NCBI GenBank assembly: GCA_902764875.1
Contig: CACWXP010000014.1
Span: 22,716-86,715, forward strand
Length of the DNA: 64,000 bases
Source of the DNA: an uncultured Eubacteriales bacterium
GTDB lineage: Bacteria; Bacillota; Clostridia; Christensenellales; Aristaeellaceae
Direction of reading: 5' to 3'
Below are positions 15,701 through 24,288 of the stretch, piece by piece. The stretch's first letter is position 1. Each line of letters opens with the position of its first letter. Both the position numbers and the translations under genes were made by a program. The notes under the pieces are model-generated. The model did no database searches and was not told the DNA's origin. It saw nothing but the letters and a program-made list of their open reading frames with translations.

Positions 15701-16717
15701 ATGGTTTATACGCTCGGTTTGGCGAAACACACAAATATCCGTTATCGCGATTCGGCCAATCGCTTAAGCCGTTGTGAACTCGTTTCCATGCTTCGCGCCC
15801 TTTCTCTGGATTGTGAAGTATCGCTCGAATCTTTCGGCGGTGCCGATTTTCTGACCTTTGAATCCCGTCCCCTCTCGGAAGATGAGCTTTCCTTTCTTTT
15901 CCGCCATTCCGCCGTTCGGTTTATGGCGGAAAAGCATGAGAATCTCCTCAGGCCCCTTTCTTTTCCCGAAGGAAATTATCTGGAGGAAGATCTGCCGGAG
16001 ATTCTGAAATATAAAGGGAAAACATCCGCTTCTTTCACACGGATGATGATCAATATCGCGCTTTCCCTTTCTTCCTTTGCCCGCAGCGATGCTCCACTTA
16101 CCCTGCTCGACCCGCTCTGCGGAAAGGGAACCGCCTGCTTCTGTGCCCTGCAGGCCGGCATGAATGCCGTCGGCATGGATCTGGACCAGAAAGCGGTCCG
16201 CGAGGCGGAGGATTATTTCGGCAAATACCTGAAGGTTCATATGCTCAAGCATTCGGTCCGTTCCTGGTCGGAAACCGCCGGAAAGTCTTCCCTTCCGGTG
16301 AAGGAATTCACCTTTGCCGATTCAAAGGAACACTATCAGCAGCAGGATACCCGTTTCCTCCGGCTTTCGGCGGGAGACACCGTCCTCGCCCCAATCCTCT
16401 GCCGGCGCCGGCCCGTCCATCTTCTGATTGCCGATCTCCCCTACGGCGTGCAGCATGCGCCCCAGTTCGGCCGCAGGCCGGAATCCTTCGGCGCCCTGCT
16501 CTCCCGCGCCCTTCCCGCGTGGAAAAAGGCGCTGATCCCCGGCGGCGTCGCGGCCGTCAGTTTCAACACGTTAACCCTCCCGACGCAGCAGGTCATCGAT
16601 CTGGCTGTCACGTCGGGATGGACGCCCTTTACGGGCGGCATCTTTTCCTCCCTGCGCCATGAAGTGGAGCAGGCGGTGGTCCGTGATGTTGTTTTTATGC
16701 AGAATGAAACCCTTTGA
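15701..16717 (+). CDS. Putative RNA methylase (UPF0020/Trm11-like)
   Basis: 338 residues. An N-terminal domain (about 1-110) is followed by a class-I methyltransferase with LLDPLCGKGTACFCAL (SAM motif I), AVGMDLDQKAV (motif II) and LLIADLPYGVQH, a DPPY-type catalytic motif (motif IV) as in N2-guanine methylases of RNA. This resembles the Trm11/THUMP-class enzymes, though a THUMP domain is not obvious. The ATG at 15701 has AGAGGA upstream. It shares a transcript with rho 17 bases later. The substrate is not determined. Confidence 0.68.
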   Translation: MVYTLGLAKHTNIRYRDSANRLSRCELVSMLRALSLDCEVSLESFGGADFLTFESRPLSEDELSFLFRHSAVRFMAEKHENLLRPLSFPEGNYLEEDLPEILKYKGKTSASFTRMMINIALSLSSFARSDAPLTLLDPLCGKGTACFCALQAGMNAVGMDLDQKAVREAEDYFGKYLKVHMLKHSVRSWSETAGKSSLPVKEFTFADSKEHYQQQDTRFLRLSAGDTVLAPILCRRRPVHLLIADLPYGVQHAPQFGRRPESFGALLSRALPAWKKALIPGGVAAVSFNTLTLPTQQVIDLAVTSGWTPFTGGIFSSLRHEVEQAVVRDVVFMQNETL

Positions 16718-16733
16718 AGGAGGTACCTGATCC

Positions 16734-18614
16734 ATGACTGAAAAAGAATTATCCGCAATGACAGTCATGCAGCTTCGCAAACTCGCCAAAGACCGGAGAA
16801 TCACCCTCGGTGCCGGGATTGATAAGGCCGGAATCGTCCGGAAGATTCTGGAGAACGAATCCGCCTTCCCCGTCCGCCTGGATGCGCCGGTGGATGAGAA
16901 TAGCGGCGCGGTGCAATCCGAACCGGTCGCCCCGCCCGTCAGGGAAAGCGTCGCGGCACAAAGCCACGTTCCCGTCCGGGAGTCTGTTGTTCCCGACAGG
17001 GTCGCCGGACAGGCTGCCGCACCGGCACAGGAAAGTGCCGGCGACCAGGGGGGCAATCCCCGTTTCCAGGCCGCGTGGCACAATTCCGACACGCCGCGTT
17101 TTAATGTGCGTCCGGCCTATCAGGCTCCGGGCGCCGCTCTGCGCCCCGCGTGGCAGAACACCACGCCCTCCGGCCACCAGCTTCCGCAGCAATCCCGGGT
17201 GCAGCCGACCCGTCCCGGAAGCTTCACGCCCCGTTTCGGTCCCGCCGCCGCGGCGCCCGCACCCGCTCCCGCCGAGCCGGCGCCCGAGCGCAGGGAACCT
17301 GCCGCGCCTTCCGTCAATCCGCTGCCCGAGCGGCGTTTCAACGACGCTCCGTCCTATACTCACCGGATCTCTGCCAACTATACCCCGGCCTACACCGCGT
17401 CCCGGCCCCAGGAAGCTTTCACGCCTCCCCAGGCCCAGGATGCCGGCGGAGCGCCGACCCTGGAAGAACTGCTGGAATCCGGCAATTATGAAGAAGGCAG
17501 CGGTATCCTGGAGCTGCATCCCGACGGATACGGTTTCCTTCGGGCGCCTTCTTTCCTCCCCTCCACCCGGGATATCTATGTTTCCATGGCCCAGATCCGC
17601 CGCTTCGGTCTTCGCACCGGCGATTTGATCGAGGGTAAAGTCCGTCCCCAGCGGGAAGGCGACAAGTATGCCGCCCTTCTCTATATCTCGACGGTGAACG
17701 GCGTTCCCGAAGAAAATGCCTTCACCCGTCCGGCCTTCGATGAACTCACGCCTGTCTATCCGGATCGCAGAATTTCCCTGGAAACCCCGGGAGACGCGTC
17801 CCTTCCCGATATGCGCCTGATTGATCTCATCGCGCCCATCGGTTTCGGCCAGCGCGGTCTGATTCTCAGCCCGCCCAACACCGGGAAAACGCAGCTTATG
17901 CGGAATATTGCCCGCGTGATCTCCCGGAACTATCCGGAATCGCAGGTTCTGATGCTCCTGATCGACGTCAATCCCGAGGATGCGACCCTGATGCGCGAAT
18001 CCGTTCCCTGTCAGGTTCTTTCCTCCAGCTTCGATCAGGCTCCCGAATCCCATCTTCGTCTGTCGGAAATCGTTCTGGAGCGGGCCATGCGCCTTGTCGA
18101 GCAGAAAAAAGATGTGGTTCTCCTGGTCGACAGTCTGACCCGTCTGGCCAAGATCTACACATCCGCCGCCGTACAGCAGGGCCGCAGCCTGCCCGGCATG
18201 GTCAACCCTGCCAGTCTTTTCCGTGCGAAGAGAATGTTCGGCGCCGCCCGTTCCTGCAAGGAAGGCGGCAGCCTGACCGTTATCGCCGCCATGGACATCG
18301 CCACCGGCTCCAAGGTGGATGATTCCGTTGTGGAAGAATTCAAGGGAACCGCCAACATGGAACTGACCCTGGATCTGAGTGTCGCCCGGGCCGGTGTTTC
18401 ACCCGCCCTGAACCTGCAGCACAGCTACACCAAAAATGCCGATATTCTCCTGAATGACCAGCAGAAGGAAGGGCTCACCCTGATCCGGACCATGCTGGGT
18501 ACCACTTCCTCCGCGGTAGCCATTCCCCAGCTGATTTCCATGATGGAAAAAACAGAAACAAATGAACAGCTGCTGATCAAGATGAAGGACTGGTTCGCGC
18601 TGATGAACCGGTAA
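16734..18614 (+). CDS. rho: Transcription termination factor Rho, divergent catalytic motifs
   Basis: 626 residues. Residues 1-45 are the Rho N-terminal helical domain; about 47-240 are a disordered Pro/Ala/Gln/Arg-rich insert; about 245-330 are the RNA-binding cold-shock-like domain (GILELHPDGYGFLRAPSF). The RecA-type core has the P-loop SPPNTGKT at 379-386 and DSLTRLAKIY. Compared with E. coli Rho, LIDERPEEVT reads LIDVNPEDAT (410-418): catalytic Glu211 is Val and Arg212 is Asn. Arg353 aligns with Gly554 and the arginine finger Arg366 with Lys567. It could still terminate with altered ATPase or bicyclomycin response, or could be a non-canonical paralogue. GGAGG precedes ATG 16734. Confidence 0.9.
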   Translation: MTEKELSAMTVMQLRKLAKDRRITLGAGIDKAGIVRKILENESAFPVRLDAPVDENSGAVQSEPVAPPVRESVAAQSHVPVRESVVPDRVAGQAAAPAQESAGDQGGNPRFQAAWHNSDTPRFNVRPAYQAPGAALRPAWQNTTPSGHQLPQQSRVQPTRPGSFTPRFGPAAAAPAPAPAEPAPERREPAAPSVNPLPERRFNDAPSYTHRISANYTPAYTASRPQEAFTPPQAQDAGGAPTLEELLESGNYEEGSGILELHPDGYGFLRAPSFLPSTRDIYVSMAQIRRFGLRTGDLIEGKVRPQREGDKYAALLYISTVNGVPEENAFTRPAFDELTPVYPDRRISLETPGDASLPDMRLIDLIAPIGFGQRGLILSPPNTGKTQLMRNIARVISRNYPESQVLMLLIDVNPEDATLMRESVPCQVLSSSFDQAPESHLRLSEIVLERAMRLVEQKKDVVLLVDSLTRLAKIYTSAAVQQGRSLPGMVNPASLFRAKRMFGAARSCKEGGSLTVIAAMDIATGSKVDDSVVEEFKGTANMELTLDLSVARAGVSPALNLQHSYTKNADILLNDQQKEGLTLIRTMLGTTSSAVAIPQLISMMEKTETNEQLLIKMKDWFALMNR

Positions 18615-18633
18615 CCCGGCCTCGCACGTCTCG

Positions 18634-18671
18634 AAAAGACGCCTGATCCTAATAAGGATCAGGCGTCTTTT
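18634..18671. terminator. Bidirectional terminator between rho and the convergent gene
   Basis: AAAAGACGCCTGATCC and its exact complement flank TAATAA, with T runs on both strands. It serves rho on plus and the SH3/propeller-like gene on minus. Confidence 0.92.
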
Positions 18672-18682
18672 CATCTGTCTGT

Positions 18683-19633
18683 TTACTGTTCGTTTTTCTG
18701 GTTGCGAACGGAGATCAGCTGTCCGTTGCTGTCCAGCGTCACCAGCTTGTATCCGTCCGTCATGCCGCTTTCATATTTCACAAGGATCGCGTCGTTGTCG
18801 ACCGTGATTTCATAGGGACCGTACACATCGGGATTGTTGACGTCGGACCGCCACAGAACGACACCGTCCTGGGTGATGGCCACCGGGTCCGGTCCGTCCG
18901 TTCCGGCGACATACACCGTTCCGTCTTTGCCTACGGCCGTCGCCGCGGCATTCCCAAGCGAACAGTTTCCCGTTGTCACGCACCAGCGTTCCTTCCCGCT
19001 CAGCAGGTCCAGCATGGAAAGCCCCCAGGCCCCGTTGTAAACCATAACCTGCCAGTCGTCAGACACGCCGCCGATAAAGACCTTTAACTGGTCGTACTGT
19101 CCGAATTCCTCTGCCCGTTCCTCATGTCCCCAGATCGGTGAATCGTTGATGAAACAGCCGATCCGAAGCACTTCCCATCTTTTTTTATTCTCTTCCACCC
19201 ATTCATGGGCCGCTACAACGGACATGTTATAGTCTTTCCAGTCGAGCACGACCTCGCCCGTTCCGATCACCTCTTCCATGGTCATCTTTTTGGTTACGGA
19301 ACTGGAAAGCGGTGGTTCGCACTCCGGGGCAGGCCACAGATAGCCGATCAGCGCATATCCTTTCTGGCCTTCATATTCACATTCATAGAACCTCGGATTC
19401 CCGATGTCCACACAGTTATAAACGATCGCGCCCAGGGGGATTTCCGCCAGTCGGTTGGATGTCTTATTTGGTTCTTCCCGCAAAGAAATCCATTCCTTGC
19501 ACCAGACGACGCGCATGGCCCCGATGTAGTTCTTCGGTTTCTCCTGGGGAACCCGGTCCGCCCCGGCGGTTACGTTTATGGCGAGGACACACAAAAGAAG
19601 GAGGACAAAGAGCCGTATTTTCCGTTTTTTCAT
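18683..19633 (-). CDS. Exported SH3-like protein with a beta-propeller-like C-terminus
   Basis: 316 residues from ATG 19633, with GGAGGG seven bases upstream (an in-frame ATG lies at 19660). Residues 1-25 are a Sec signal (IRLFVLLLLCVLAINVTAGA). Residues about 40-105 resemble a bacterial SH3 domain (WISLREEPNKTSNRLAEIP, GQKGYALIGYL). The C-terminal part (about 190-316) has WCVTTGNC, AAATAVGKDGTVYVAGTDG and AITQDGVVLWRSDV, which look like single blades of a PQQ/Kelch-type propeller. It is probably secreted or wall-associated. No function is assigned. Confidence 0.68.
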   Translation of the reverse strand: MKKRKIRLFVLLLLCVLAINVTAGADRVPQEKPKNYIGAMRVVWCKEWISLREEPNKTSNRLAEIPLGAIVYNCVDIGNPRFYECEYEGQKGYALIGYLWPAPECEPPLSSSVTKKMTMEEVIGTGEVVLDWKDYNMSVVAAHEWVEENKKRWEVLRIGCFINDSPIWGHEERAEEFGQYDQLKVFIGGVSDDWQVMVYNGAWGLSMLDLLSGKERWCVTTGNCSLGNAAATAVGKDGTVYVAGTDGPDPVAITQDGVVLWRSDVNNPDVYGPYEITVDNDAILVKYESGMTDGYKLVTLDSNGQLISVRNQKNEQ

Positions 19634-19665
19634 TGACATCCCTCCTTTTGTATACACCATATTGT

Positions 19666-19694
19666 ATTATACTTCCTTTCCGCTTTTCCCGCAA
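19666..19694 (-). promoter_or_regulatory. Promoter of the SH3/propeller-like gene
   Basis: TTGCGG (19689-19694), 17-base spacer, TATAAT (19666-19671) on the minus strand, 32 bases before the ATG. Confidence 0.72.
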
Positions 19695-19719
19695 GCATGT
19701 TTTTCGGCATAAAAGGCAT

Positions 19720-19760
19720 AAAAAGAGAAGGCCGCACTGCTGTACGCCCTTCGTCTTTTT
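19720..19760 (-). terminator. rpmE terminator
   Basis: AAAAAGACGAAGG and CCTTCTCTTTTT pair with one bulged base; the stem starts at the rpmE stop and ends in a T run on the minus strand. Confidence 0.75.
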
Positions 19761-19959
19761 ATTCCATATTGAAACGCTTCTTGAAGCGATCAACACGTCC
19801 GCCAGTATCTACGAGCTTCTGCTTACCGGTGTAGAAAGGATGGCACTTGGAGCAGATATCAACCTTCATCTCTTTCTTCGTGGAGCCGGTCTCAAATGTT
19901 TCACCGCATACGCAGCGAACGATGCATTTGCCGTACTGGGGATGGATGTTTTCCTTCAT
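19759..19959 (-). CDS. rpmE: 50S ribosomal protein L31, zinc-binding type
   Basis: 66 residues, [20 protein letters not shown] onward. Cysteines at CIVRCVCG and CSKCH make it the zinc-binding (C+) form of L31. AGAGGTG precedes the ATG. It is transcribed alone from a promoter at 20008-20036, divergent from DUF1385-prmC-prfA. Confidence 0.95.
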   Translation of the reverse strand: MKENIHPQYGKCIVRCVCGETFETGSTKKEMKVDICSKCHPFYTGKQKLVDTGGRVDRFKKRFNME

Positions 19960-20007
19960 TGCTGTTTCACCTCTTTCGCGTATGCAATGGCGTTAAACGC
20001 AAAAAGT

Positions 20008-20036
20008 ATAATATCATATCGAAACGGGTTTTGCAA
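20008..20036 (-). promoter_or_regulatory. rpmE promoter
   Basis: TTGCAA (20031-20036), 17-base spacer, TATTAT (20008-20013) on the minus strand. Its -35 lies eight bases from the -35 of the divergent promoter at 20045. Confidence 0.82.
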
Positions 20037-20044
20037 CATTTTTT

Positions 20045-20073
20045 TTGCAATCTTTCGCCGTTTGTTGTACAAT
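20045..20073 (+). promoter_or_regulatory. Promoter of the DUF1385-prmC-prfA operon
   Basis: TTGCAA (20045-20050), 17-base spacer, TACAAT (20068-20073). The leader to the ATG at 20169 is about 90 nt. Confidence 0.8.
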
Positions 20074-20168
20074 GATGCCCGTGGCAGGCTGCCGATTCCG
20101 TTGTTTTCCGGGTTTTCCGCCCGGTTCTGTCTGCCCGTTCAATCCAGATTGCCGGAGGTTTCTGTTTT

Positions 20169-21239
20169 ATGATCCATACATCTGCACAGCAGGAAAAAAA
20201 GTTTGATGTCGGCGGTCAGGCCGTGATGGAAGGCGTCATGATGCGCTCGCCGAATGCCACCGCCGTTACCGTCCGCCGCCCAGACGGAACCATGGTCACC
20301 AAGCTCTCCCCCTTCGTCCCGCTGAAGGAAAAATATCCCTGGATGGGTAAGCCCTTCATCCGCGGCGTGGTCAATATGTGTACCATGCTCTATTATGGAA
20401 TGAACACCCTCAGCGATTCCACCAAAATGCTCGGGATCCTCGACGAGGAGCCCACGAAGTTTGAAATCTGGCTGTCCAAAAAGCTCGGCAAGGGCGTCGA
20501 TAAAATCGTGATGGGCGTCGCCATTGTCCTGGCCGTGGCCCTGTCCCTCGGCATCTTTATGGCCCTGCCCGCCGGTCTGGAATCCATCCTGAAAAATGCC
20601 GGCATGGGTCCCGTGGGCTATACGCTCCTGGGTGGTCTGCTGAAAGTGGTGCTGCTGCTGGGCTACATGTTCCTGGTGGGCTTTATTCCCGATATCCGCC
20701 GCACCTTCCAGTATCACGGCGCGGAGCACAAATCCGTCCACTGCCAGGAGTCCGGTCTTCCGCTGACGCCCGAAAACGCTCAGACTTTTTCGCGCCTGCA
20801 TCCCCGCTGCGGAACGGCGTTTCTCCTGATCGTCTTTGTCATCAGCATTCTGCTCTTCCTCGTGCTGAACATCCTGCTTCCGATCAACAATTTCTTCCTG
20901 CGCTTCCTTTTCCATCTGGCCATGCTGCCCATCGTTGCCGGCGTCAGCTATGAAGTGCTCATGGGCCTGGCCCATTCCAAATCACGCGCGGCCTGTATCC
21001 TGCGCGCCCCCGGCATGCAGATGCAGCGTCTCACCACCCGCGAGCCGGATGCTTCCATGCTGGAATGCGCCATCGTTTCCGTCAATGTGGTGCTGAACGG
21101 CTTCCCGGAGGGAACTCCGAAAACGCCGGAAGGCTGGGGCATTTTCCGCACCTACGACGAGTCCGAGCCCGGCCATGTGTTCCCCGCGCCGGAAGCGCCT
21201 GCCGATGCGAATCCCGAAACGCAGGAACCTCGGGCATGA
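20169..21239 (+). CDS. DUF1385 (YqhQ-like) membrane protein
   Basis: 356 residues. DVGGQAVMEGVMMRSP near the N-terminus and YHGAEHKSVHCQESG, then HPRCGTAFLLIVF in the middle, are the DUF1385 signature; the His/Cys/Glu residues suggest metal binding. Several hydrophobic helices lie at about 115-140, 155-180 and 215-270. It precedes prmC and prfA, a conserved order in Clostridia and Bacilli; the function is unknown. The C-terminal 60 residues run beyond the conserved region. The stop overlaps the prmC ATG (ATGA). Confidence 0.88.
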   Translation: MIHTSAQQEKKFDVGGQAVMEGVMMRSPNATAVTVRRPDGTMVTKLSPFVPLKEKYPWMGKPFIRGVVNMCTMLYYGMNTLSDSTKMLGILDEEPTKFEIWLSKKLGKGVDKIVMGVAIVLAVALSLGIFMALPAGLESILKNAGMGPVGYTLLGGLLKVVLLLGYMFLVGFIPDIRRTFQYHGAEHKSVHCQESGLPLTPENAQTFSRLHPRCGTAFLLIVFVISILLFLVLNILLPINNFFLRFLFHLAMLPIVAGVSYEVLMGLAHSKSRAACILRAPGMQMQRLTTREPDASMLECAIVSVNVVLNGFPEGTPKTPEGWGIFRTYDESEPGHVFPAPEAPADANPETQEPRA

Positions 21240-22090
21240 CGCCCTGCGCCCTGCTGCGTGAAACCACCCGCAGGTTCCGGGAGGCGGGCATTCCCGATCC
21301 CGAAACCGACGGCGCTTTGCTGCTTTCCTTTCTTCTTGGAAAGCCGCCCCTTTCGCTCCGCCTGGACACGGAGACGGAGCTGTCTCCCGATATGCTGGAT
21401 TCATTTGATACCCTGGTACGGCGCCGGCTTGACCGTGAGCCTCTCCAGTATATCACCGGCGAAGCCCCTTTCTGCGGGCGAATGTTCTTTGTGGACCGTC
21501 GTGTGCTGATCCCCCGCCCGGAAACGGAGGAGCTCTGTGCCTGGGCGCTGGAAAACCTGCCGGCGTCGGATTCCTGCCGCGTGCTGGATCTGTGCTGCGG
21601 CAGCGGCTGCATCGGTCTGACCCTGGCGGCGGAGCGCCCTCATTGGGATGTGGTTCTTGCGGACTGTTCGCCCGACGCCCTGGAGGTTTCCGCGCTGAAT
21701 GCATCCCGTTTGGATCTCAGCGTTTCCTTTCATCAGGGCGATCTGACGGAAGGCCTCGCCAACAATTCCTTTGACTGTATTGTTTCCAATCCGCCCTATA
21801 TTCCCTCTGCCGAATGCGCCGCCCTGCAGCCGGAGGTGCTGCGGGAACCCTCCCTCGCCCTGGACGGAGGCACGGACGGACTGGATTTTTACCGGCGTAT
21901 TGCTGACGAAGCCGCAAAAGTGCTGAAACCCGAAGGGCTCCTGATGCTTGAACTGGGCTTTGGAGAAGCGGAGCCTGTTTCCGCCCTGCTCGCCGCCGAG
22001 GGTTTCACAGAGATCGCCGTCCGCAACGATTTTTCCGGAATCCCCCGGATGCTTTCAGCCCGCAGCCCCGCACGGAGGAATTATGTTTGA
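21236..22090 (+). CDS. prmC: Release factor glutamine methyltransferase
   Basis: 284 residues from ATG 21236. It methylates the GGQ glutamine of release factors. LIPRPETEELC, VLDLCCGSGCIGLTLA (SAM motif I) and IVSNPPYIPSAE (NPPY catalytic motif) are all present. Start and stop both overlap neighbours: ATGA with DUF1385 and an eight-base overlap with prfA, its substrate's gene. Confidence 0.95.
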   Translation: MTPCALLRETTRRFREAGIPDPETDGALLLSFLLGKPPLSLRLDTETELSPDMLDSFDTLVRRRLDREPLQYITGEAPFCGRMFFVDRRVLIPRPETEELCAWALENLPASDSCRVLDLCCGSGCIGLTLAAERPHWDVVLADCSPDALEVSALNASRLDLSVSFHQGDLTEGLANNSFDCIVSNPPYIPSAECAALQPEVLREPSLALDGGTDGLDFYRRIADEAAKVLKPEGLLMLELGFGEAEPVSALLAAEGFTEIAVRNDFSGIPRMLSARSPARRNYV

Positions 22091-23144
22091 GAAACTGGAT
22101 GCCGTTCTGGACCGTTTCCGGGAACTGGACGAGGAAATCGCCCAGCCGGAGGTCATTCAGAACTATGAAAAATATCAGGCCTGCCTGAAAGAGCGCGCTT
22201 CGCTCCAGCCCCTGGTTGAAAAATATCAGCAGTATCTGTCCGTTTCCCGCCAGCTTTCAGAAGCCAAAGAGCTGTTGTCGGATCCGGACTTCGCCGCCGA
22301 GGCCGAAGCGGAAATCGATCAGCTTTCTGAAGAGCAGGCAAATCTGACGGAAGAGCTGAAAATTATGCTGGTTCCGGCGGATCCGATGGATTCCAGGAAT
22401 GTGATTCTGGAAATCCGGGCCGGTGTCGGCGGCGAGGAAGCCGCTCTTTTTGCCGGGGATCTGCTGCGCATGTACCAGAAATACGCGGACCGCAACGGTC
22501 TTTCTTCCGAAATTCTCTCCCTCAGCGATACGGACCTGGGCGGCGCCAACGAAGCGCTTTTGATGTTCACCGGCCCGGACGCCTTCGCCCGCCTGAAGTT
22601 TGAAAGCGGCGTCCACTGCGTCAAGCGCGTTCCGGTCACGGAAAGCGGCGGCCGGATCCACACCTCCACGGTCACCGTGGCCGTCTTCCCGGAGGCGGAA
22701 GAAATTGAACTGGACATCAACCCTTCCGATCTGCGGATCGACGTGTTTCATGCCTCCGGCCACGGCGGCCAGGGCGTCAATACCACCGACAGTGCCGTCC
22801 GGATCACCCATCTGCCCACAGGTACCGTCGTCACCTGCCAGGATGAGCGCAGCCAGCTGGAAAACAAAGCGAAGGCCCTGAAAGTGCTCCGCTCCCGCCT
22901 GCTGGATGAGAAGGTCCGTACGGAAACCGAATCCCGCGCGCAGGACCGGAAAAGTCAGATCCGCTGGGGCGACCGCAGCGACCGGATCCGCACCTATTAT
23001 TTCAACCATGATTACGTGGTGGATCACCGGCTGTCCATGACCGTGAACCGGGTCTCGAACGTCATGAACGGCGAAATCAGCCCCTTTATTGAAGCCCTCC
23101 GTCTCGCGGAGAAAACGGAAAAGCTCGCTGCCGTCAAAAGCTGA
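22083..23144 (+). CDS. prfA: Peptide chain release factor 1
   Basis: 353 residues from ATG 22083, which lies in the end of prmC and has GGAGG upstream. It releases nascent chains at UAG and UAA. The peptidyl-transferase loop is ASGHGGQGVNTTDSAVR (GGQ), and the C-terminal RIRTYYFNHDYVVDHR block is RF1-type. An upstream-open frame inside prmC exists, but the family start is MFEKLDAVLDRF. Confidence 0.95.
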   Translation: MFEKLDAVLDRFRELDEEIAQPEVIQNYEKYQACLKERASLQPLVEKYQQYLSVSRQLSEAKELLSDPDFAAEAEAEIDQLSEEQANLTEELKIMLVPADPMDSRNVILEIRAGVGGEEAALFAGDLLRMYQKYADRNGLSSEILSLSDTDLGGANEALLMFTGPDAFARLKFESGVHCVKRVPVTESGGRIHTSTVTVAVFPEAEEIELDINPSDLRIDVFHASGHGGQGVNTTDSAVRITHLPTGTVVTCQDERSQLENKAKALKVLRSRLLDEKVRTETESRAQDRKSQIRWGDRSDRIRTYYFNHDYVVDHRLSMTVNRVSNVMNGEISPFIEALRLAEKTEKLAAVKS

Positions 23145-23230
23145 CCGGCCGCTCCGGAACCGTTGTGCTTCATATTCCTGCTTTTCCGCCGCAAACTGAC
23201 CTTTATTGATCTGAAAGAATGTGACTTACC

Positions 23231-24268
23231 TTGAAAACGCTTCTGCTCCCCTCTTCTGAGGAATCCCTGTCCCTGGCGGCGGATCTGCTCCGCGCAGGCG
23301 AACTGGTTGCCTTTCCGACGGAAACCGTCTATGGTCTCGGGGCCGATGCCCTGAACGCAAAAGCGGTTCTGTCGATTTTTGCCGCCAAGGGCCGGCCCGC
23401 CGACAATCCGCTGATCGTTCATATCCATGACCGCGCCCAGCTTCCGGACCTCTGCACCGTCCCGGAGGCAGCCATTCCGCTGATGGACGCTTTCTGGCCG
23501 GGACCCCTGACCATTCTGTTTAACAGGAAGCCCGCCGTTCCCTCTGAGGTAACCGCCGGGCTCCCGACGGTGGCCGTGCGGATGCCTTCCCATCCGGTGG
23601 CCGCGGCCATGCTGAAAGCCTGCGGACTGCCGATCGCGGCGCCGTCCGCCAATTCCTCCGGCCGGCCGAGCCCCACCCTGGCTGCCCATGTGCTGGAGGA
23701 TCTGCAGGGTAAAATCCCCCTGATTCTGGACGGCGGCCCCTGTGAGGTCGGCGTGGAATCCACGGTGCTGGATCTCTGCCACGGCGTCCCCACAATTCTC
23801 CGGCCCGGCGGCGTCACAAAGGAAATGCTGGAGTCCGTCCTGCATACGGAAGTAGCCCTGGCCGGCAGCATTCTCCGGCCCCTGAAGCCGGATGAAAAGG
23901 CTCTTTCCCCCGGCATGCGCTATAAGCACTACGCCCCGAAGGCAGCTGTCACTCTGGTGGAAGGCGAAGAGGAAGCCGTCCTTGCCCGTCTGCAGGACCT
24001 GTACCGACGCGAAGCCGAAGCCGGCCGCAAATCCTGCGTCCTCTGCTTCTCCGAGCATATGGATCAGCTCCGCGATTGCCGTCCCCATGACATCGGTTCA
24101 AAAGATCATGCGGAAGAGATCGCCCATCGGCTCTTTGATACCCTCCGCCGCCTGGATGAGGAAGGCATGGAAACCGTCTTCAGTGAAGTGGTTCCGCCGG
24201 AAGGTGTGGGCCTGGCGGTCATGAACCGCCTCGGCCGCGCCGCGGCATTCCGTACAATCAAAGCATAA
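23231..24268 (+). CDS. tsaC: L-threonylcarbamoyladenylate synthase, long Sua5/YwlC form
   Basis: 345 residues. It makes threonylcarbamoyl-AMP for t6A37 of tRNA. The YrdC domain (about 1-190) has FPTETVYGLGADALN, KGRPADNPLIVHIH and PSANSSGRPSPT; the C-terminal Sua5 domain follows KALSPGMRYKHYAPKA. Start is TTG 23231, the only start before the conserved region without an upstream stop; SD is weak (GAAAG). It follows prfA by 86 bases. MtaB, encoded at 13.6 kb, acts on the product of this pathway. Confidence 0.9.
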   Translation: MKTLLLPSSEESLSLAADLLRAGELVAFPTETVYGLGADALNAKAVLSIFAAKGRPADNPLIVHIHDRAQLPDLCTVPEAAIPLMDAFWPGPLTILFNRKPAVPSEVTAGLPTVAVRMPSHPVAAAMLKACGLPIAAPSANSSGRPSPTLAAHVLEDLQGKIPLILDGGPCEVGVESTVLDLCHGVPTILRPGGVTKEMLESVLHTEVALAGSILRPLKPDEKALSPGMRYKHYAPKAAVTLVEGEEEAVLARLQDLYRREAEAGRKSCVLCFSEHMDQLRDCRPHDIGSKDHAEEIAHRLFDTLRRLDEEGMETVFSEVVPPEGVGLAVMNRLGRAAAFRTIKA

Positions 24269-24288
24269 ATCCTGTTATCCTATAACCG

